From NCBI GenBank assembly GCA_018821435.1, contig JAHJME010000015.1, positions 1 to 64,000 on the forward strand: a DNA stretch of 64,000 bases. Reading direction: 5' to 3'. Within the stretch, counting starts at the first letter, position 1. Every line of letters starts with the position of its first letter. A program made the position numbers and the translations under genes. The DNA is from Alphaproteobacteria bacterium. GTDB taxonomy: Bacteria; Pseudomonadota; Alphaproteobacteria; Caulobacterales; Caulobacteraceae. Positions 25,446-34,923 of the stretch are shown here, piece by piece. The notes beneath the pieces were generated by a model. That model was not told where the DNA came from, made no database searches, and was given only the letters and a program-made list of their open reading frames with translations.

Positions 25446-25655
25446 TCAGGCGGGGGCGCCCGGCGAAAACAGCGCGTCGGCGGCGGCGCGGCCGGATCGC
25501 TTCTTGTCGATCTGGGCCTTCACCCGGCTGGCCTCGGCTTCCAGCATCTCCAGGCGGTCTTCCAGCTCGGATACGCCGAAGAGATCCAGGTCTTCGCGGA
25601 CGGCTTCCAGCAGGCGCTGACCTCGGCCGACGCGGACTTCAGCAGGTTCTTCCAT
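25446..25655 (-). CDS. DUF1192 family small coiled-coil protein
   Basis: A 69-residue acidic then basic helical protein with VREDLDLFGVSELEDRLEMLEAEASRVKAQIDKKRSG, the pattern that defines DUF1192. The ATG at 25655 follows AGGGAGGG by 7 bases; a TTG at 25661 is possible. It lies about 100 bases upstream of rcdA on the same strand and diverges from the quinone oxidoreductase, an order seen across alphaproteobacteria. Its function is unknown. The repeated pairing with rcdA suggests, but does not show, a related role in the cell cycle. Confidence 0.82.
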   Translation of the reverse strand: MEEPAEVRVGRGQRLLEAVREDLDLFGVSELEDRLEMLEAEASRVKAQIDKKRSGRAAADALFSPGAPA

Positions 25656-25737
25656 GCTCAAACCCTCCCTTTCCGTCCCCCGACCGGACCGCTATCTGAA
25701 CGCGAGAGCCCGCTTTGCGCAAGTTTCAGGACAATCC

Positions 25738-26730
25738 ATGACCAGCCCCCTCGAAGCCGAGACCATGACCGTCATCGCCATCGAGGGCGGCAAGGGGCCG
25801 GCCTCGGCGCTGCATCCCGTGCGCGAGCCGATCCCGGAACCGGGTCCCGGCCAGATCCTGATCCAGGTGAAGGCCGCCGGCGTGAACCGGCCCGACATCG
25901 TCCAGCGCCTGGGCGGCTATCCCCCGCCCCCCGGCGCGCCCACGACCATGGGCCTGGAAGTGGCCGGCGTGGTGGCCAAGGCCGCCGGGCGCTGGAAGGT
26001 GGGCGACAAGGTCTGCGCCCTGCTGGGCGGCGGCGGCTATGCGGAATACGCCGTGGTCGACGCCCGCCACGCCCTGCCGATCCCGGACGGCCTGAGCTTC
26101 GAGGAGGCCGCCGGCCTGCCCGAGACGGTCTTCACCGTCTACGCCAACGTCTTCGAGCACGGCCGCCTGAAGGCCGGCGAGACCCTGATGATCCACGGCG
26201 CCACCTCCGGCATCGGGGTCACCGCCATCCAGATGGCCAAGGCGGCGGGCGCCAAGGTGATCGGCACAGGCCGCGGCGCCGACAAGGCCAAGACCGCCCT
26301 GGCGCTGGGCGCCGACGTGGCCGTCGACGTCACCGCGCAAGACTTCGCCGAGGTCGCCAAGCGCGAAGGCGGCGTCGACGTGGTGCTGGAAATGGTCGGC
26401 GGCGACTATGTGCCGAAGGACCTCGACGCCCTGAAGATGGACGGCCGCATCGTGTTCATCGCCGCCCTGGCCGGCGCCATGCTGAACGTGCCCATCTTCG
26501 CGATCATGATGAAGCGCGCGGTCCTCACCGGCTCCACGCTCCGCCCCCGCAACGCCGACGAAAAGGCCCGCCTCGCCGCCGAGATCGAGCGGGTCGTCTG
26601 GCCCTGGATCGCCGCCGGCAAGCTCAAGCCCCAGATCGACGCCACCTTCCCCCTGGAGAAGGCCGCCGACGCCCACGCCCACCTGGAAGCCGGCGCCCAC
26701 GTCGGCAAGGTGATCCTGGTCACGCAGTAA
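25738..26730 (+). CDS. NAD(P)H quinone oxidoreductase, PIG3 family
   Basis: A zinc-free MDR (medium-chain) reductase of 330 residues. The N-terminal GroES-like half has GPGQILIQVKAAGVNRPDIVQRLGGYPPPP, characteristic of the PIG3/TIGR02824 group. The Rossmann half has IHGATSGIGVTAIQMAKAAGAKVIGT. It lacks the catalytic zinc ligands of alcohol dehydrogenases. The ATG at 25738 is used; an internal ATG at 25765 (MTVIAIEGG) would give the most typical family start and cannot be ruled out. It is divergent from the DUF1192-rcdA pair, a conserved alphaproteobacterial arrangement. Confidence 0.9.
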   Translation: MTSPLEAETMTVIAIEGGKGPASALHPVREPIPEPGPGQILIQVKAAGVNRPDIVQRLGGYPPPPGAPTTMGLEVAGVVAKAAGRWKVGDKVCALLGGGGYAEYAVVDARHALPIPDGLSFEEAAGLPETVFTVYANVFEHGRLKAGETLMIHGATSGIGVTAIQMAKAAGAKVIGTGRGADKAKTALALGADVAVDVTAQDFAEVAKREGGVDVVLEMVGGDYVPKDLDALKMDGRIVFIAALAGAMLNVPIFAIMMKRAVLTGSTLRPRNADEKARLAAEIERVVWPWIAAGKLKPQIDATFPLEKAADAHAHLEAGAHVGKVILVTQ

Positions 26731-26797
26731 GACCCGCGAAGCGAGAGGGGCGAGGGCAGGCTCGGAACGCGCGCTGGCGCCGCCGCGTTGGCGGCCC

Positions 26798-27124
26798 ATG
26801 ACCTCCACCATGCACCGCAGCTTGACGTCCATCGGCGTCGTCACCGCCCGCCCGATCGCCTTCGTGGCGGTCAGTCTCTACACCGTCGCCTGGCTGATCT
26901 TCGACCGGGGTAGCTTCGACATGCACGGCGGCGCGGCGCTGGGGGCCTGGTTCATGACCCTGTTCATCCAGCGCGCCGCCCACCGCGACACCCAGGCCAT
27001 CCAGGCCAAGCTGGACGAACTGCTTCGCGCTCACGGCGACGCCCGCAGCGAGATGGCCGACCTGGACCAGCAGGAGCCGGAGGACATCGAGGACCGGCGG
27101 GCGGCGGAGAAGCGGCGGCTTTGA
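26798..27124 (+). CDS. Low-affinity iron permease family small membrane protein
   Basis: A 108-residue protein with two hydrophobic helices (about residues 18-35 and 45-60) linked by a short polar turn. It is followed by QRAAHRDTQAIQAKLDELLRA and an acidic-basic tail. The helix, turn and AKLDELL motif match the bacterial PF04120 'low affinity iron permease' family, whose short bacterial members are poorly characterised. It may not transport iron at all. There is a 67-base gap after the quinone reductase gene on the same strand. Confidence 0.75.
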   Translation: MTSTMHRSLTSIGVVTARPIAFVAVSLYTVAWLIFDRGSFDMHGGAALGAWFMTLFIQRAAHRDTQAIQAKLDELLRAHGDARSEMADLDQQEPEDIEDRRAAEKRRL

Positions 27125-27213
27125 ATTTTTTCGACATGGTGAACCGTCGTCGCCCCGAACGACGCCTCTGAGCATATCCGGCCGAATCTGCGGCCGGGGC
27201 ACAGGGGTCTCAT

Positions 27214-27933
27214 ATGCGTACCGGGTTCTTCGCGGCGCTCTCGCTCAGCGCGGCCATGCTCACGACACCCGCTTTCGCCGCGACGACGGTTGTCGCCGTC
27301 GTCGGCAGCGATAACCCGTTCCTGGCCGGCGCCGCCGACGGCGCGGCCTGTTGCGGCGGCGACAGCGCGCCCACGCACAGTCCGGCGGTGTTCATCGGCT
27401 TCGCCAACGGGTCGACGTTCAGCTTTGCGCCCACGGGTTTCACCAACGGGGCGGGCTATGGCGACGTCGGCCCGGAAGGCACGCTCAATTTCGATATGTT
27501 CGACTTCAACACGGGGATCGCCAACGCCCTTGGCGTGGGGGTCAATTCCCTGCTGGGCGTCTTCCTGACCGACGCCGCGCCGACACCGGGCGCCGAGCCC
27601 GCCAGCCTGGACTTCAACGGCGCCCGGTCCTTCGCGTCCCTGACGCCCGGCATCGGCCAGATCTTCTTCATCGGAGACGGCCTGACCGGCACGGGTTCGG
27701 GCGCCACGCAGCTGTTCACGGCCCCGACCGGAGCCACCCGCCTGTTCCTGGGCGTCGCCGACGGAACCGGCTGGTACAACAATGGGGGGTCGCTCGCCGT
27801 GACCGTAACGTTCGAACCCGCAGGCGTTGGAGCCGTGCCTGAGCCGGCGACGTGGGCGATGATGATCCTTGGGTTCGGCCTGGTCGGCGCAAGCGTGCGC
27901 CGCCGCGTCCATGCGTTGCCCATCACCGCCTGA
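27214..27933 (+). CDS. PEPxxWA-CTERM sorting-domain protein
   Basis: A 239-residue secreted protein. It has a cleavable signal (MRTGFFAALSLSAAMLTTPAFA), a glycine-, alanine- and asparagine-rich beta-type body with a CCGG pair near residue 46, and a classic C-terminal sorting tail. The tail reads VPEPATWAMMILGFGLVGASVRRR: a PEPxxWA motif, a membrane helix and an arginine cluster. Such tails are recognised by exosortase-type systems in sphingomonads and related bacteria. The body resembles secreted proteins of unknown function that carry the same tail. No exosortase gene is in the window. Confidence 0.85.
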   Translation: MRTGFFAALSLSAAMLTTPAFAATTVVAVVGSDNPFLAGAADGAACCGGDSAPTHSPAVFIGFANGSTFSFAPTGFTNGAGYGDVGPEGTLNFDMFDFNTGIANALGVGVNSLLGVFLTDAAPTPGAEPASLDFNGARSFASLTPGIGQIFFIGDGLTGTGSGATQLFTAPTGATRLFLGVADGTGWYNNGGSLAVTVTFEPAGVGAVPEPATWAMMILGFGLVGASVRRRVHALPITA

Positions 27934-27980
27934 CATCGGCCTTTGCGAGGCGCGGCGCCGCCGATGCGGCGACCGCCGTC

Positions 27981-29210
27981 CTACTTCTCGAAGATGCCCA
28001 TCAGGAGTGGCCGCACGAACACCGAGGCCGCCGCTTTCGGCCGGACGTCCGGCACCAGGTAGCCCAGCTCGGCGCAGGCGTTGAGCGTGGCGTTCAGCAT
28101 CTGCGAGGCGATGAAGGGGTCCACAGGGCGGATGGAGCCTTCGGCGATGCCGTCGGAGATCATCGAGGCGAAACGGTCCGAGACGCGGTTCGAGTGCTCC
28201 ATCATCACGCCGCGCATCTGTTCCGGCAGGGCGGTCAGCGCGTTGGTGCGCAGCAGCGGGCCGTGATCGGAGAGCTGGAACTCGGCCAGGGCGGCGGCGC
28301 AGGCCGAGACCTTGGCCCACTGGTCGCCCCGCAGCTCCATCGCCAGCCGCTGGGCGCGGGTCATCACCTCGAAGCTGCGCTCGAAGCAGGTGACCACCAG
28401 GTCGTCCTTGGCCTCGTTGTGGTGATAGAAGCTGCCCTTGGTGACGTTCAGCTCGGCCGAGATCTTGTCCACCGAGGCGCCCCGATAGCCGCGCAGGTTG
28501 ATCAGCCGGGTCGCCGCCAACAGGAACGTCTCGCGCGCCAGCTCCGGGCCGTCGCCGGCCAGATCGTCCATCGGGATCGTGGCCGGATCCCAGGCCGCGC
28601 CGTCGGCCGCGAGGCCCTGCAGGAAAATGTCGACCATCCGGTCCCGGATGCGCGGATAGTCCTCCGGGTCGTACTTCGCCAGCCAAGAGCCGCCCCAGAA
28701 CACCTGTTCCAGCACAATGCGCGTGCGCGCCGTGCGCCGGCCGCGGGACATCCAGGCCAGATCCGGATGGTCGAAGATCTGGCGCGCCTTGCGGAACAGG
28801 CGGCCGTAGGCTGTGGCCACCTCCTCGCGGCGGGGCGAGGTCAGGGCGCGCAGTTCCGAGATGATCGGCAGCGGCGGCGCCGTGCCGGCGATGGTCTGCG
28901 CCACGGTGTCGAGATAACGGGTGAAGAAGGCGCGCAGCCGCTCGGGCGGCGTGGCCTCATGCACGGCCTGGTCGGCCAGGTCGTGCAGGGTCTCGATCCC
29001 ACGGGTGATCGAGGCCGCCGCGAGATCGTCCTTGCGCTTGAAATAGTAGGTGACGCTGGTGGTCGACAGGTCCACGGCCGCGGCGGTGTCGCCCAGCGTC
29101 AGACCCTTGATTCCTTTGCGGTTCAGGATGCGTGTCGCCGCATCCAGGATGGCCTCACGCTTGCGTTCGAACCGGTCCGTGGATCTTGCCGCGGCGCTTC
29201 GTGGAGCCAT
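27981..29210 (-). CDS. Tandem (double) TetR-type transcriptional regulator
   Basis: A 409-residue protein with two TetR helix-turn-helix modules. The first is about residues 15-65 (RILNRKGIKGLTLGDTAAAVDLSTTSVTYYFKRKDDL). The second is about 223-275 (LINLRGYRGASVDKISAELNVTKGSFYHHNEAKDDL). Each is followed by a helical ligand-binding-like region. A normal TetR protein is near 200 residues, so this is an internal duplication or fusion, and it may bind DNA as a pseudo-dimer. The ATG at 29210 is used because it begins the first module; a start further upstream adds 19 residues. It lies 100 bases from scfR, same strand. Its target is unknown. Confidence 0.88.
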   Translation of the reverse strand: MAPRSAAARSTDRFERKREAILDAATRILNRKGIKGLTLGDTAAAVDLSTTSVTYYFKRKDDLAAASITRGIETLHDLADQAVHEATPPERLRAFFTRYLDTVAQTIAGTAPPLPIISELRALTSPRREEVATAYGRLFRKARQIFDHPDLAWMSRGRRTARTRIVLEQVFWGGSWLAKYDPEDYPRIRDRMVDIFLQGLAADGAAWDPATIPMDDLAGDGPELARETFLLAATRLINLRGYRGASVDKISAELNVTKGSFYHHNEAKDDLVVTCFERSFEVMTRAQRLAMELRGDQWAKVSACAAALAEFQLSDHGPLLRTNALTALPEQMRGVMMEHSNRVSDRFASMISDGIAEGSIRPVDPFIASQMLNATLNACAELGYLVPDVRPKAAASVFVRPLLMGIFEK

Positions 29211-29310
29211 TGACCCGCTATTCCCAGATTTGAAGCCCTTTTGACCCCGAAAGCGTGGCCGCGCCAAGGGGGTACATCACCCAGGTCCACGCCAAGCCGC
29301 TCGGGCCGTC

Positions 29311-30729
29311 TCAGCTGTCGGAGAACCCGAACGGAGCGCTGGTGCGGCGGATGTCGTCGGGCAGGATCTGGCGGCCGATCGGCGGGGCCGAGCGCGCCGT
29401 GCATTCGGTCCGGTGGCACAGACGGCAGGTGACCCCGATGGGCGTGGCCGCGTCGGCGCCGTTGGGCTGGTCCCCCGTATAGATCAGCCGCCCGGCGTGC
29501 TCGGCCGAACAGCCGAGCGCGATGGCCCGCTCGATCCGGGGTTTGCCGTAACCGCCCCCGCCGGCGGTGACCGTGCGGGCGATGGAGAAGAAGCGCTGGC
29601 CGTCCGGCAGTTCCAGCCACTGGGTGACCAGCTGGCGCGGCGTGCGGAACGCCTGGTGCACGTTCCACAACGGGCAGCCGCCGCCGTGCCGCGCGAACGG
29701 GAAGCCCGCGCCGTCCAGCCGTTTGGAGATGTTCCCCGCCTCGTCCACGCGGATGAAGAAGAACGGCACGCGTTCCTGGCCGGGCTTCTGCAGCGTGGTC
29801 AGGCGGTGGGCGATCTGCTCGAAGCTGGTCCCGAACTGGCGGCCCAGGGCCTCGACGTCGTAGCGGCGCGCCTCCACCGCCCGGGCGAAGGCGGTGTAGG
29901 GCATCAGCAGCGCCGCGGCGGCATAGCTTGCCAGCGCGCGCCGGGTCAGCCGCTCGCCGCTGTCGGTGGCGAAGGTCCCCAGGGACACCACCGCGTCCAC
30001 GTCGACCGCCAGTTCCAGGTAGGCCAGCTGCAGGGCCAGTTGGAACGTCTGGCTGGCGTGATCCAGCTCGTCGCTCAGCAGGATCTCGCGGCGGTGGTGA
30101 TCCAGGCGCCGCGTGGAGCCGACCATCACTTCGGGCGGGAGCCTGCGGACCTTGAGATTGTGGCGCGCCTTGAAGTAGCCGGCGAACCCGTCGTGCTGGG
30201 CGACCTGCTGGGCCAGCCGCTCGGCCGCGTCGTCCAGGCTGGGGAAGCTGTTGCGCCGCGCCTCCAGGAACCGCCGCGACTCGGCCACGGGATCGGAGGC
30301 GTCGGCCCCGGCGCTGGCCCCCGGCGCATCGGCGGCCACCCCTCGGTCGGCCAGGGCCAGCTGTTCCTCGCGATAGGCGGTGTAGAGGCGCAGCAGCGCC
30401 TCGGTGATGCCGGGGAAGTTGGTGGTGACGTCGGCGCTCTCCAGCGACGGCAGGTCGATGTCGGCGAACATCGGATCCTTCAGCACGGCTTGCAGCCGCG
30501 CCGCGTCGTCGTTCGCGCCGCTGCCGGCCAAGGACGCCATGTCCAGCTTGTAGGTCTGGGCAAGCCGCAGCAGCACCTCGGCGCTCAGCGGCCGGTGGTT
30601 GCGCTCCAGCAGCGCGATGTACGACGCCGACACATCCAGGTCGGCGGCCATGTCGGCCTGGGTCAGCCCCCGGTCGCGGCGCAGGCGACGCAGGCTGGGT
30701 CCCACATAAAGGCGGCGATCTGTAGCCAT
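29311..30729 (-). CDS. Short-chain fatty acyl-CoA regulator, XRE/RamB-like (ScfR)
   Basis: A 472-residue regulator with an N-terminal XRE helix-turn-helix (LRRDRGLTQADMAADLDVSASYIALLERNHRPLS). A central IrrE-like region follows, and then a cysteine-containing C-terminal domain (CPLWNVHQAF ... LGCSAEHAGRL ... VTCRLCHRTEC) of the DUF2083/ScfR family. Proteins of this group, such as RamB of Corynebacterium and Mycobacterium, control acetate, glyoxylate-cycle and propionyl-CoA genes. It is divergent from aceA with a 146-base gap that contains a long palindrome. It is therefore the prime candidate regulator of isocitrate lyase here. Confidence 0.88.
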   Translation of the reverse strand: MATDRRLYVGPSLRRLRRDRGLTQADMAADLDVSASYIALLERNHRPLSAEVLLRLAQTYKLDMASLAGSGANDDAARLQAVLKDPMFADIDLPSLESADVTTNFPGITEALLRLYTAYREEQLALADRGVAADAPGASAGADASDPVAESRRFLEARRNSFPSLDDAAERLAQQVAQHDGFAGYFKARHNLKVRRLPPEVMVGSTRRLDHHRREILLSDELDHASQTFQLALQLAYLELAVDVDAVVSLGTFATDSGERLTRRALASYAAAALLMPYTAFARAVEARRYDVEALGRQFGTSFEQIAHRLTTLQKPGQERVPFFFIRVDEAGNISKRLDGAGFPFARHGGGCPLWNVHQAFRTPRQLVTQWLELPDGQRFFSIARTVTAGGGGYGKPRIERAIALGCSAEHAGRLIYTGDQPNGADAATPIGVTCRLCHRTECTARSAPPIGRQILPDDIRRTSAPFGFSDS

Positions 30730-30743
30730 GCTCGGCCTCGGTT

Positions 30744-30788
30744 TGTCACTCCTTACAACATTACAGAGAAATCTTGTAAAGTTTGACA
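30744..30788. promoter_or_regulatory. Candidate ScfR operator: 45-base interrupted palindrome between scfR and aceA
   Basis: TGTCA (30744-30748) and TGACA (30784-30788), and TTACAA (30753-30758) and TTGTAA (30774-30779), are inverse pairs around the same centre at 30766. Counting all pairs outward, 16 of 22 are complementary. It is AT-rich within GC-rich DNA. It lies 15-60 bases upstream of the scfR ATG and about 90 bases upstream of the aceA ATG, so it could control both genes. Confidence 0.6.
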
Positions 30789-30875
30789 GCTAGACCGCTA
30801 AGCGACTCCACAACGCGCTCGCCGCCCCGTATCGCCACGATCAATCGAACACCGGCTGACCAGGGATTTCCGGCT

Positions 30876-32468
30876 ATGGCGTACCAAGACCACATCATCG
30901 AGATGGGCCAGCTCATCAAGAGCAAGAACGGCACGTGGGACGGCATCGCCGCCGAGTCGGTGGCGCGCATGCGCCTGCAGAACCGCTTCAAGACCGGCCT
31001 GGAAATCGCCAAGTACACCGCGGGCATCATGCGCGAGGACATGGCGGCCTATGACGCCGATCCCGCCAACTACACCCAGTCGCTGGGCTGCTGGCACGGC
31101 TTCATCGCCCAGCAGAAGCTGATCTCGATCAAGAAGCACTTCGGCACCACCAAGCAGCGCTACATCTATCTGTCGGGCTGGATGGTCGCCGCGCTCCGCT
31201 CGGACTTCGGCCCGCTGCCGGACCAGTCGATGCACGAGAAGACCTCGGTGCCGGCGCTGATCGAAGAGATCTACACCTTCCTGAAGCAGGCCGACGCCCG
31301 TGAACTGGGCGGCCTGTTCCGTGACCTCGACGCGGCCCGCGCCGCCGGCGACAAGGCCAAGGAACAGAAGCTGATCGACACGATCGACAACTACGAGACC
31401 CACGTCGTTCCGATCATCGCCGACATCGACGCCGGCTTCGGCAACGCGGAAGCCACCTACCTGCTGGCCAAGAAGATGATCGAGGCGGGCGCCTGCGCCC
31501 TGCAGATCGAGAACCAGGTCTCCGACGAAAAGCAGTGCGGCCACCAGGACGGCAAGGTCACCGTGCCGCACGAGGACTTCCTCGCGAAGGTCCGCGCCTG
31601 CCGCTACGCCTTCCTCGAGATGGGCGTCGACAACGGCATCATCGTCACCCGCACCGACAGCCTGGGCGCGGGCTTGACCAAGCAGATCGCGGTCAGCCAC
31701 ACGCCGGGCGACATCGGCGACCAGTACAACAGCTTCCTCGACTGCGAAGAGATCGCGCCGTCCGACATGAAGAACGGCGATGTGGTCCTGAACCGCGACG
31801 GCAAGCTGCTGCGTCCCAAGCGCCTGCCGTCCAACCTGTTCCAGTTCCGCGCCGGCTCGGGCGAGGACCGCTGCGTCCTGGACAGCATCGTCTCGCTGCA
31901 GAACGGCGCCGACCTGCTGTGGATCGAGACCGAGAAGCCGCACATCGAACAGATCGCCGGCATGGTCGACCGCATCCGCGAAGTCATCCCGAACGCCAAG
32001 CTGGCCTACAACAACAGCCCGTCGTTCAACTGGACCTTGAACTTCCGTCAGCAGGTCTATGACGCGTGGCAATCGGCCGGCAAGGACGTCTCGTCCTACG
32101 ACCGCGCCGGCCTGATGAGCGTGGACTACGACACCACCGAACTGGCGGCCGAGGCCGACGAACGCATCCGCACCTTCCAGGCGGACAGCGCCAAGCGCGC
32201 CGGCATCTTCCACCACCTGATCACGCTGCCGACCTACCACACGGCCGCGCTCAGCACGGACAACCTGGCCAAGGAATACTTCGGCCGCCAGGGCATGCTG
32301 GGCTACGTCGCCGGCGTGCAGCGCCAGGAGATCCGCCAAGGCATCGCCTGCGTCCGCCACCAGAACATGTCGGGCTCGGACGTGGGCGACGATCACAAGG
32401 AATACTTCGCCGGCGAGGCGGCCCTGAAGGCCGGCGGCGTGCACAACACGATGAACCAGTTCGCCTAA
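30876..32468 (+). CDS. aceA: Isocitrate lyase
   Basis: This enzyme splits isocitrate to glyoxylate and succinate, the first step of the glyoxylate shunt. The 530-residue form belongs to the longer isocitrate lyase subgroup (Pseudomonas-type). The catalytic Cys221 lies in [10 protein letters not shown], the variant of the usual KKCGH motif in this subgroup. The family blocks [26 protein letters not shown] and YNNSPSFNW are present. The ATG at 30876 starts [13 protein letters not shown], the family start; the frame upstream is only leader. It ends with a terminator and is followed by glcB, the next enzyme of the shunt. Confidence 0.96.
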   Translation: MAYQDHIIEMGQLIKSKNGTWDGIAAESVARMRLQNRFKTGLEIAKYTAGIMREDMAAYDADPANYTQSLGCWHGFIAQQKLISIKKHFGTTKQRYIYLSGWMVAALRSDFGPLPDQSMHEKTSVPALIEEIYTFLKQADARELGGLFRDLDAARAAGDKAKEQKLIDTIDNYETHVVPIIADIDAGFGNAEATYLLAKKMIEAGACALQIENQVSDEKQCGHQDGKVTVPHEDFLAKVRACRYAFLEMGVDNGIIVTRTDSLGAGLTKQIAVSHTPGDIGDQYNSFLDCEEIAPSDMKNGDVVLNRDGKLLRPKRLPSNLFQFRAGSGEDRCVLDSIVSLQNGADLLWIETEKPHIEQIAGMVDRIREVIPNAKLAYNNSPSFNWTLNFRQQVYDAWQSAGKDVSSYDRAGLMSVDYDTTELAAEADERIRTFQADSAKRAGIFHHLITLPTYHTAALSTDNLAKEYFGRQGMLGYVAGVQRQEIRQGIACVRHQNMSGSDVGDDHKEYFAGEAALKAGGVHNTMNQFA

Positions 32469-32493
32469 ACCGCGCTCCGGTTCACGCGTTAGC

Positions 32494-32528
32494 GGGCGGC
32501 CTGGGATGTCTCGGGCCGCCCTTTTTTT
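32494..32528 (+). terminator. Rho-independent terminator after aceA
   Basis: GGGCGGCCTGGGA and TCTCGGGCCGCCC form a stem followed by TTTTTTT. It lies 25 bases after the aceA stop and 77 bases before glcB. It would reduce read-through, so glcB probably has its own promoter or depends on partial read-through. Confidence 0.85.
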
Positions 32529-32605
32529 CGTCTTCTCCCGCCTTCCATCCCGCGCGGCTTGCGCGATGCTGGCGGCCACGTCTTTCGAAGAGCCTGGTCA
32601 AGCGC

Positions 32606-34762
32606 ATGGACACCTCTCCCAACCTGATCGTCGACGATCTGCTGCACGCCTTCGTGGAAACCGAACTGCTGCCCGGCACGGACGTGGCGCCGCAGGCGTT
32701 CTGGAGCGCCCTGGAGGCGATCCTCGCCGACTTCGTGCCGAAGAACCTGGAACTCCTGCGCCGGCGTGACGAGCTGCAGGACCTGATCGACGCCTGGTGG
32801 CGCGACCGGAAGGGCCAGCCGCTGGACGTGGCCGAGGAGACCGCCTTCCTGCGCGAGATCGGCTACCTGCTGCCCGAGCCGGACGCCTTTCAGATCGGCA
32901 CCCGCAACGTCGATCCCGAGATCGCCCGGCTGGCCGGCCCGCAGCTGGTCGTGCCGGTGTCCAACGGCCGCTATGCGCTGAACGCCGCCAACGCCCGCTG
33001 GGGCAGCCTGTACGACGCCCTCTACGGCACCGACGCCATCGAGCCCCCCACAGGGACCAAGGGCTACGACCCGGCCCGCGGCGCCAAGGTGATCGCCTTC
33101 GCCCGCGCCTTGCTGGACCGCGTGGCGCCCCTGTCCAAGGGCTCGCACGCCGACGCCGCCGGCTATGGCGTGGTCGGCGACGACCTGGTGGTGACCCTCA
33201 AGGACGGCAGCGACTCGTTCCTCGCCGACCCCGACCAGTTCGCCGGCTATCGCGGCGCCAGCTCGCATCCCGACGCCGTGCTCCTCAGCCACAACGGCCT
33301 GCACCTGGAGATCCAGGTCGATCGGTCCAGCAACATCGGCAAGGACGACGCGGCCGGCGTCTCCGACGTGCTGGTCGAGGCGGCCCTGACCGCCATCCAG
33401 GACTGCGAGGACTCGGTCGCCGCCGTCGACGCCGAGGACAAGGTCGGCGTCTATCGCAACTGGCTGGGCCTGATGCGCGGCGACCTGTCGGCCAGCTTCG
33501 CCAAGGGCGGCAAGACCGAAACCCGGCGCCTGGACGAGGATCGCGCCTACACCGCCCCCGGCGGCGGCGCGCTGAGCCTGCGCGGCCGCTCGCTGCTGCT
33601 GGTCCGCAATGTCGGCCACCACATGACCACCGACATGGTCACCTTCGGCGGCGAGCCGGTGTTCGAGACCGCCGTCGACGCCCTGATCACCGTCACCGCC
33701 GCCCTGCACGACCTGAAGGGCGCCCGGAAGAACAGCCCGGCCGGCTCGGTCTACGTCGTGAAGCCCAAGATGCATGGACCGGACGAGGTCGCCCTGGCCG
33801 TCCGCCTGTTCGACCTGGTCGAGGATGCGCTGGGCCTGGCCCGCAACACCGTCAAGATCGGCATCATGGACGAGGAGCGCCGCACCAGCGCCAACCTCAG
33901 GGCCTGCATCGCCGCCGCCCGGGACCGGGTGGTGTTCATCAACACCGGCTTCCTCGACCGCACCGGCGACGAGATCCACACTGCCATGGAGGCCGGCCCC
34001 GTCGCCCGCAAGGACGCCATCAAGGCCGAGCCCTGGCTGCCGGCCTACGAGAAGCGCAACGTCGAGATCGGCCTGGCCACCGGGTTCCAGGGCCACGCCC
34101 AGATCGGCAAGGGCATGTGGGCCGCGCCCGACATGATGAAGGATATGCTGGCCACGAAGGTCGGCCATCCCAAGGCGGGCGCGAACACCGCCTGGGTGCC
34201 GTCGCCGACGGCGGCCGTGCTGCACGCCCTGCACTATCACGAGGTGGACGTGCCCGCGCTGCAGACCACGATGGCCGCGGCCGGCGAGACCACGGGTCTG
34301 ACCGAACTGCTGACGCCGCCGCTGGCGAAGTCCAACTGGAGCCCGGCCGATGTGCAGCAGGAGCTGGACAACAACGCCCAGGGCATCCTGGGCTACGTGG
34401 TCCGCTGGATCGACCAGGGCGTCGGCTGTTCCAAGGTGCCCGACATCCACGACGTCGGCCTGATGGAAGACCGCGCGACCCTGCGCATCTCCAGCCAGCA
34501 CATCGCCAACTGGCTGCACCACGGCGTCTGCACCGAGGCCCAGGTGCGCGAGACGATGGCGCGGATGGCGAAGGTGGTGGATGGCCAGAACGCCGGCGAC
34601 GCGCTCTACACGCCGATGGCCGGCAATCCGGAGAGCGTGGCCTATCAGGCGGCGCTGGAACTGGTGTTCAAGGGCCGCGAGCAGCCCAACGGCTATACCG
34701 AGCACATCCTCACCCGCCGTCGGCGCGAACGTAAGGCGCAGGTCGCGCTGGTGGGGGCTTAG
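32606..34762 (+). CDS. glcB: Malate synthase G
   Basis: This enzyme condenses glyoxylate with acetyl-CoA to malate, completing the glyoxylate bypass. The 718-residue protein is the long (isoform G) type. Motifs include [43 protein letters not shown], the Mg-binding [26 protein letters not shown], and the C-terminal [19 protein letters not shown]. The ATG at 32606 gives [25 protein letters not shown], as in family members. Adjacent aceA and glcB under a shared scfR switch fit growth on acetate or fatty acids. Confidence 0.96.
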   Translation: MDTSPNLIVDDLLHAFVETELLPGTDVAPQAFWSALEAILADFVPKNLELLRRRDELQDLIDAWWRDRKGQPLDVAEETAFLREIGYLLPEPDAFQIGTRNVDPEIARLAGPQLVVPVSNGRYALNAANARWGSLYDALYGTDAIEPPTGTKGYDPARGAKVIAFARALLDRVAPLSKGSHADAAGYGVVGDDLVVTLKDGSDSFLADPDQFAGYRGASSHPDAVLLSHNGLHLEIQVDRSSNIGKDDAAGVSDVLVEAALTAIQDCEDSVAAVDAEDKVGVYRNWLGLMRGDLSASFAKGGKTETRRLDEDRAYTAPGGGALSLRGRSLLLVRNVGHHMTTDMVTFGGEPVFETAVDALITVTAALHDLKGARKNSPAGSVYVVKPKMHGPDEVALAVRLFDLVEDALGLARNTVKIGIMDEERRTSANLRACIAAARDRVVFINTGFLDRTGDEIHTAMEAGPVARKDAIKAEPWLPAYEKRNVEIGLATGFQGHAQIGKGMWAAPDMMKDMLATKVGHPKAGANTAWVPSPTAAVLHALHYHEVDVPALQTTMAAAGETTGLTELLTPPLAKSNWSPADVQQELDNNAQGILGYVVRWIDQGVGCSKVPDIHDVGLMEDRATLRISSQHIANWLHHGVCTEAQVRETMARMAKVVDGQNAGDALYTPMAGNPESVAYQAALELVFKGREQPNGYTEHILTRRRRERKAQVALVGA

Positions 34763-34922
34763 CCTTCTCCCCTTGCGGGAGAAGGTGGCCCGCGCAGCGG
34801 GTCGGATGAGGGGTCGCGCCAACCTCTCGAACTCAAAACGAACAAGGGGTCGCCGGCAAAACGCCGCGCGACCCCTCATCCGTCAGACGGCGTCTGACAC
34901 CTTCTCCCGCAAGGGGAGAGGG
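34763..34922. repeat. Palindromic element 'CCTTCTCCC...GGGAGA' (second copy)
   Basis: This is the same design as the element at 24664-24822. The left end CCTTCTCCCCTTGCGGGAGAAGG, the inner GGTCGGATGAGGGG/CCCCTCATCCG pair and the right end CCTTCTCCCGCAAGGGGAGAGGG are all present, at nearly equal length. It separates the convergent glcB and ydbL-like genes. Confidence 0.87.
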
Positions 34923-34923
34923 A

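Noticed and set aside
32489..34879. 796-codon minus-strand frame across malate synthase
   Set aside because: It is antisense to glcB, which has all the family blocks. The predicted residues are low-complexity and match nothing recognisable.
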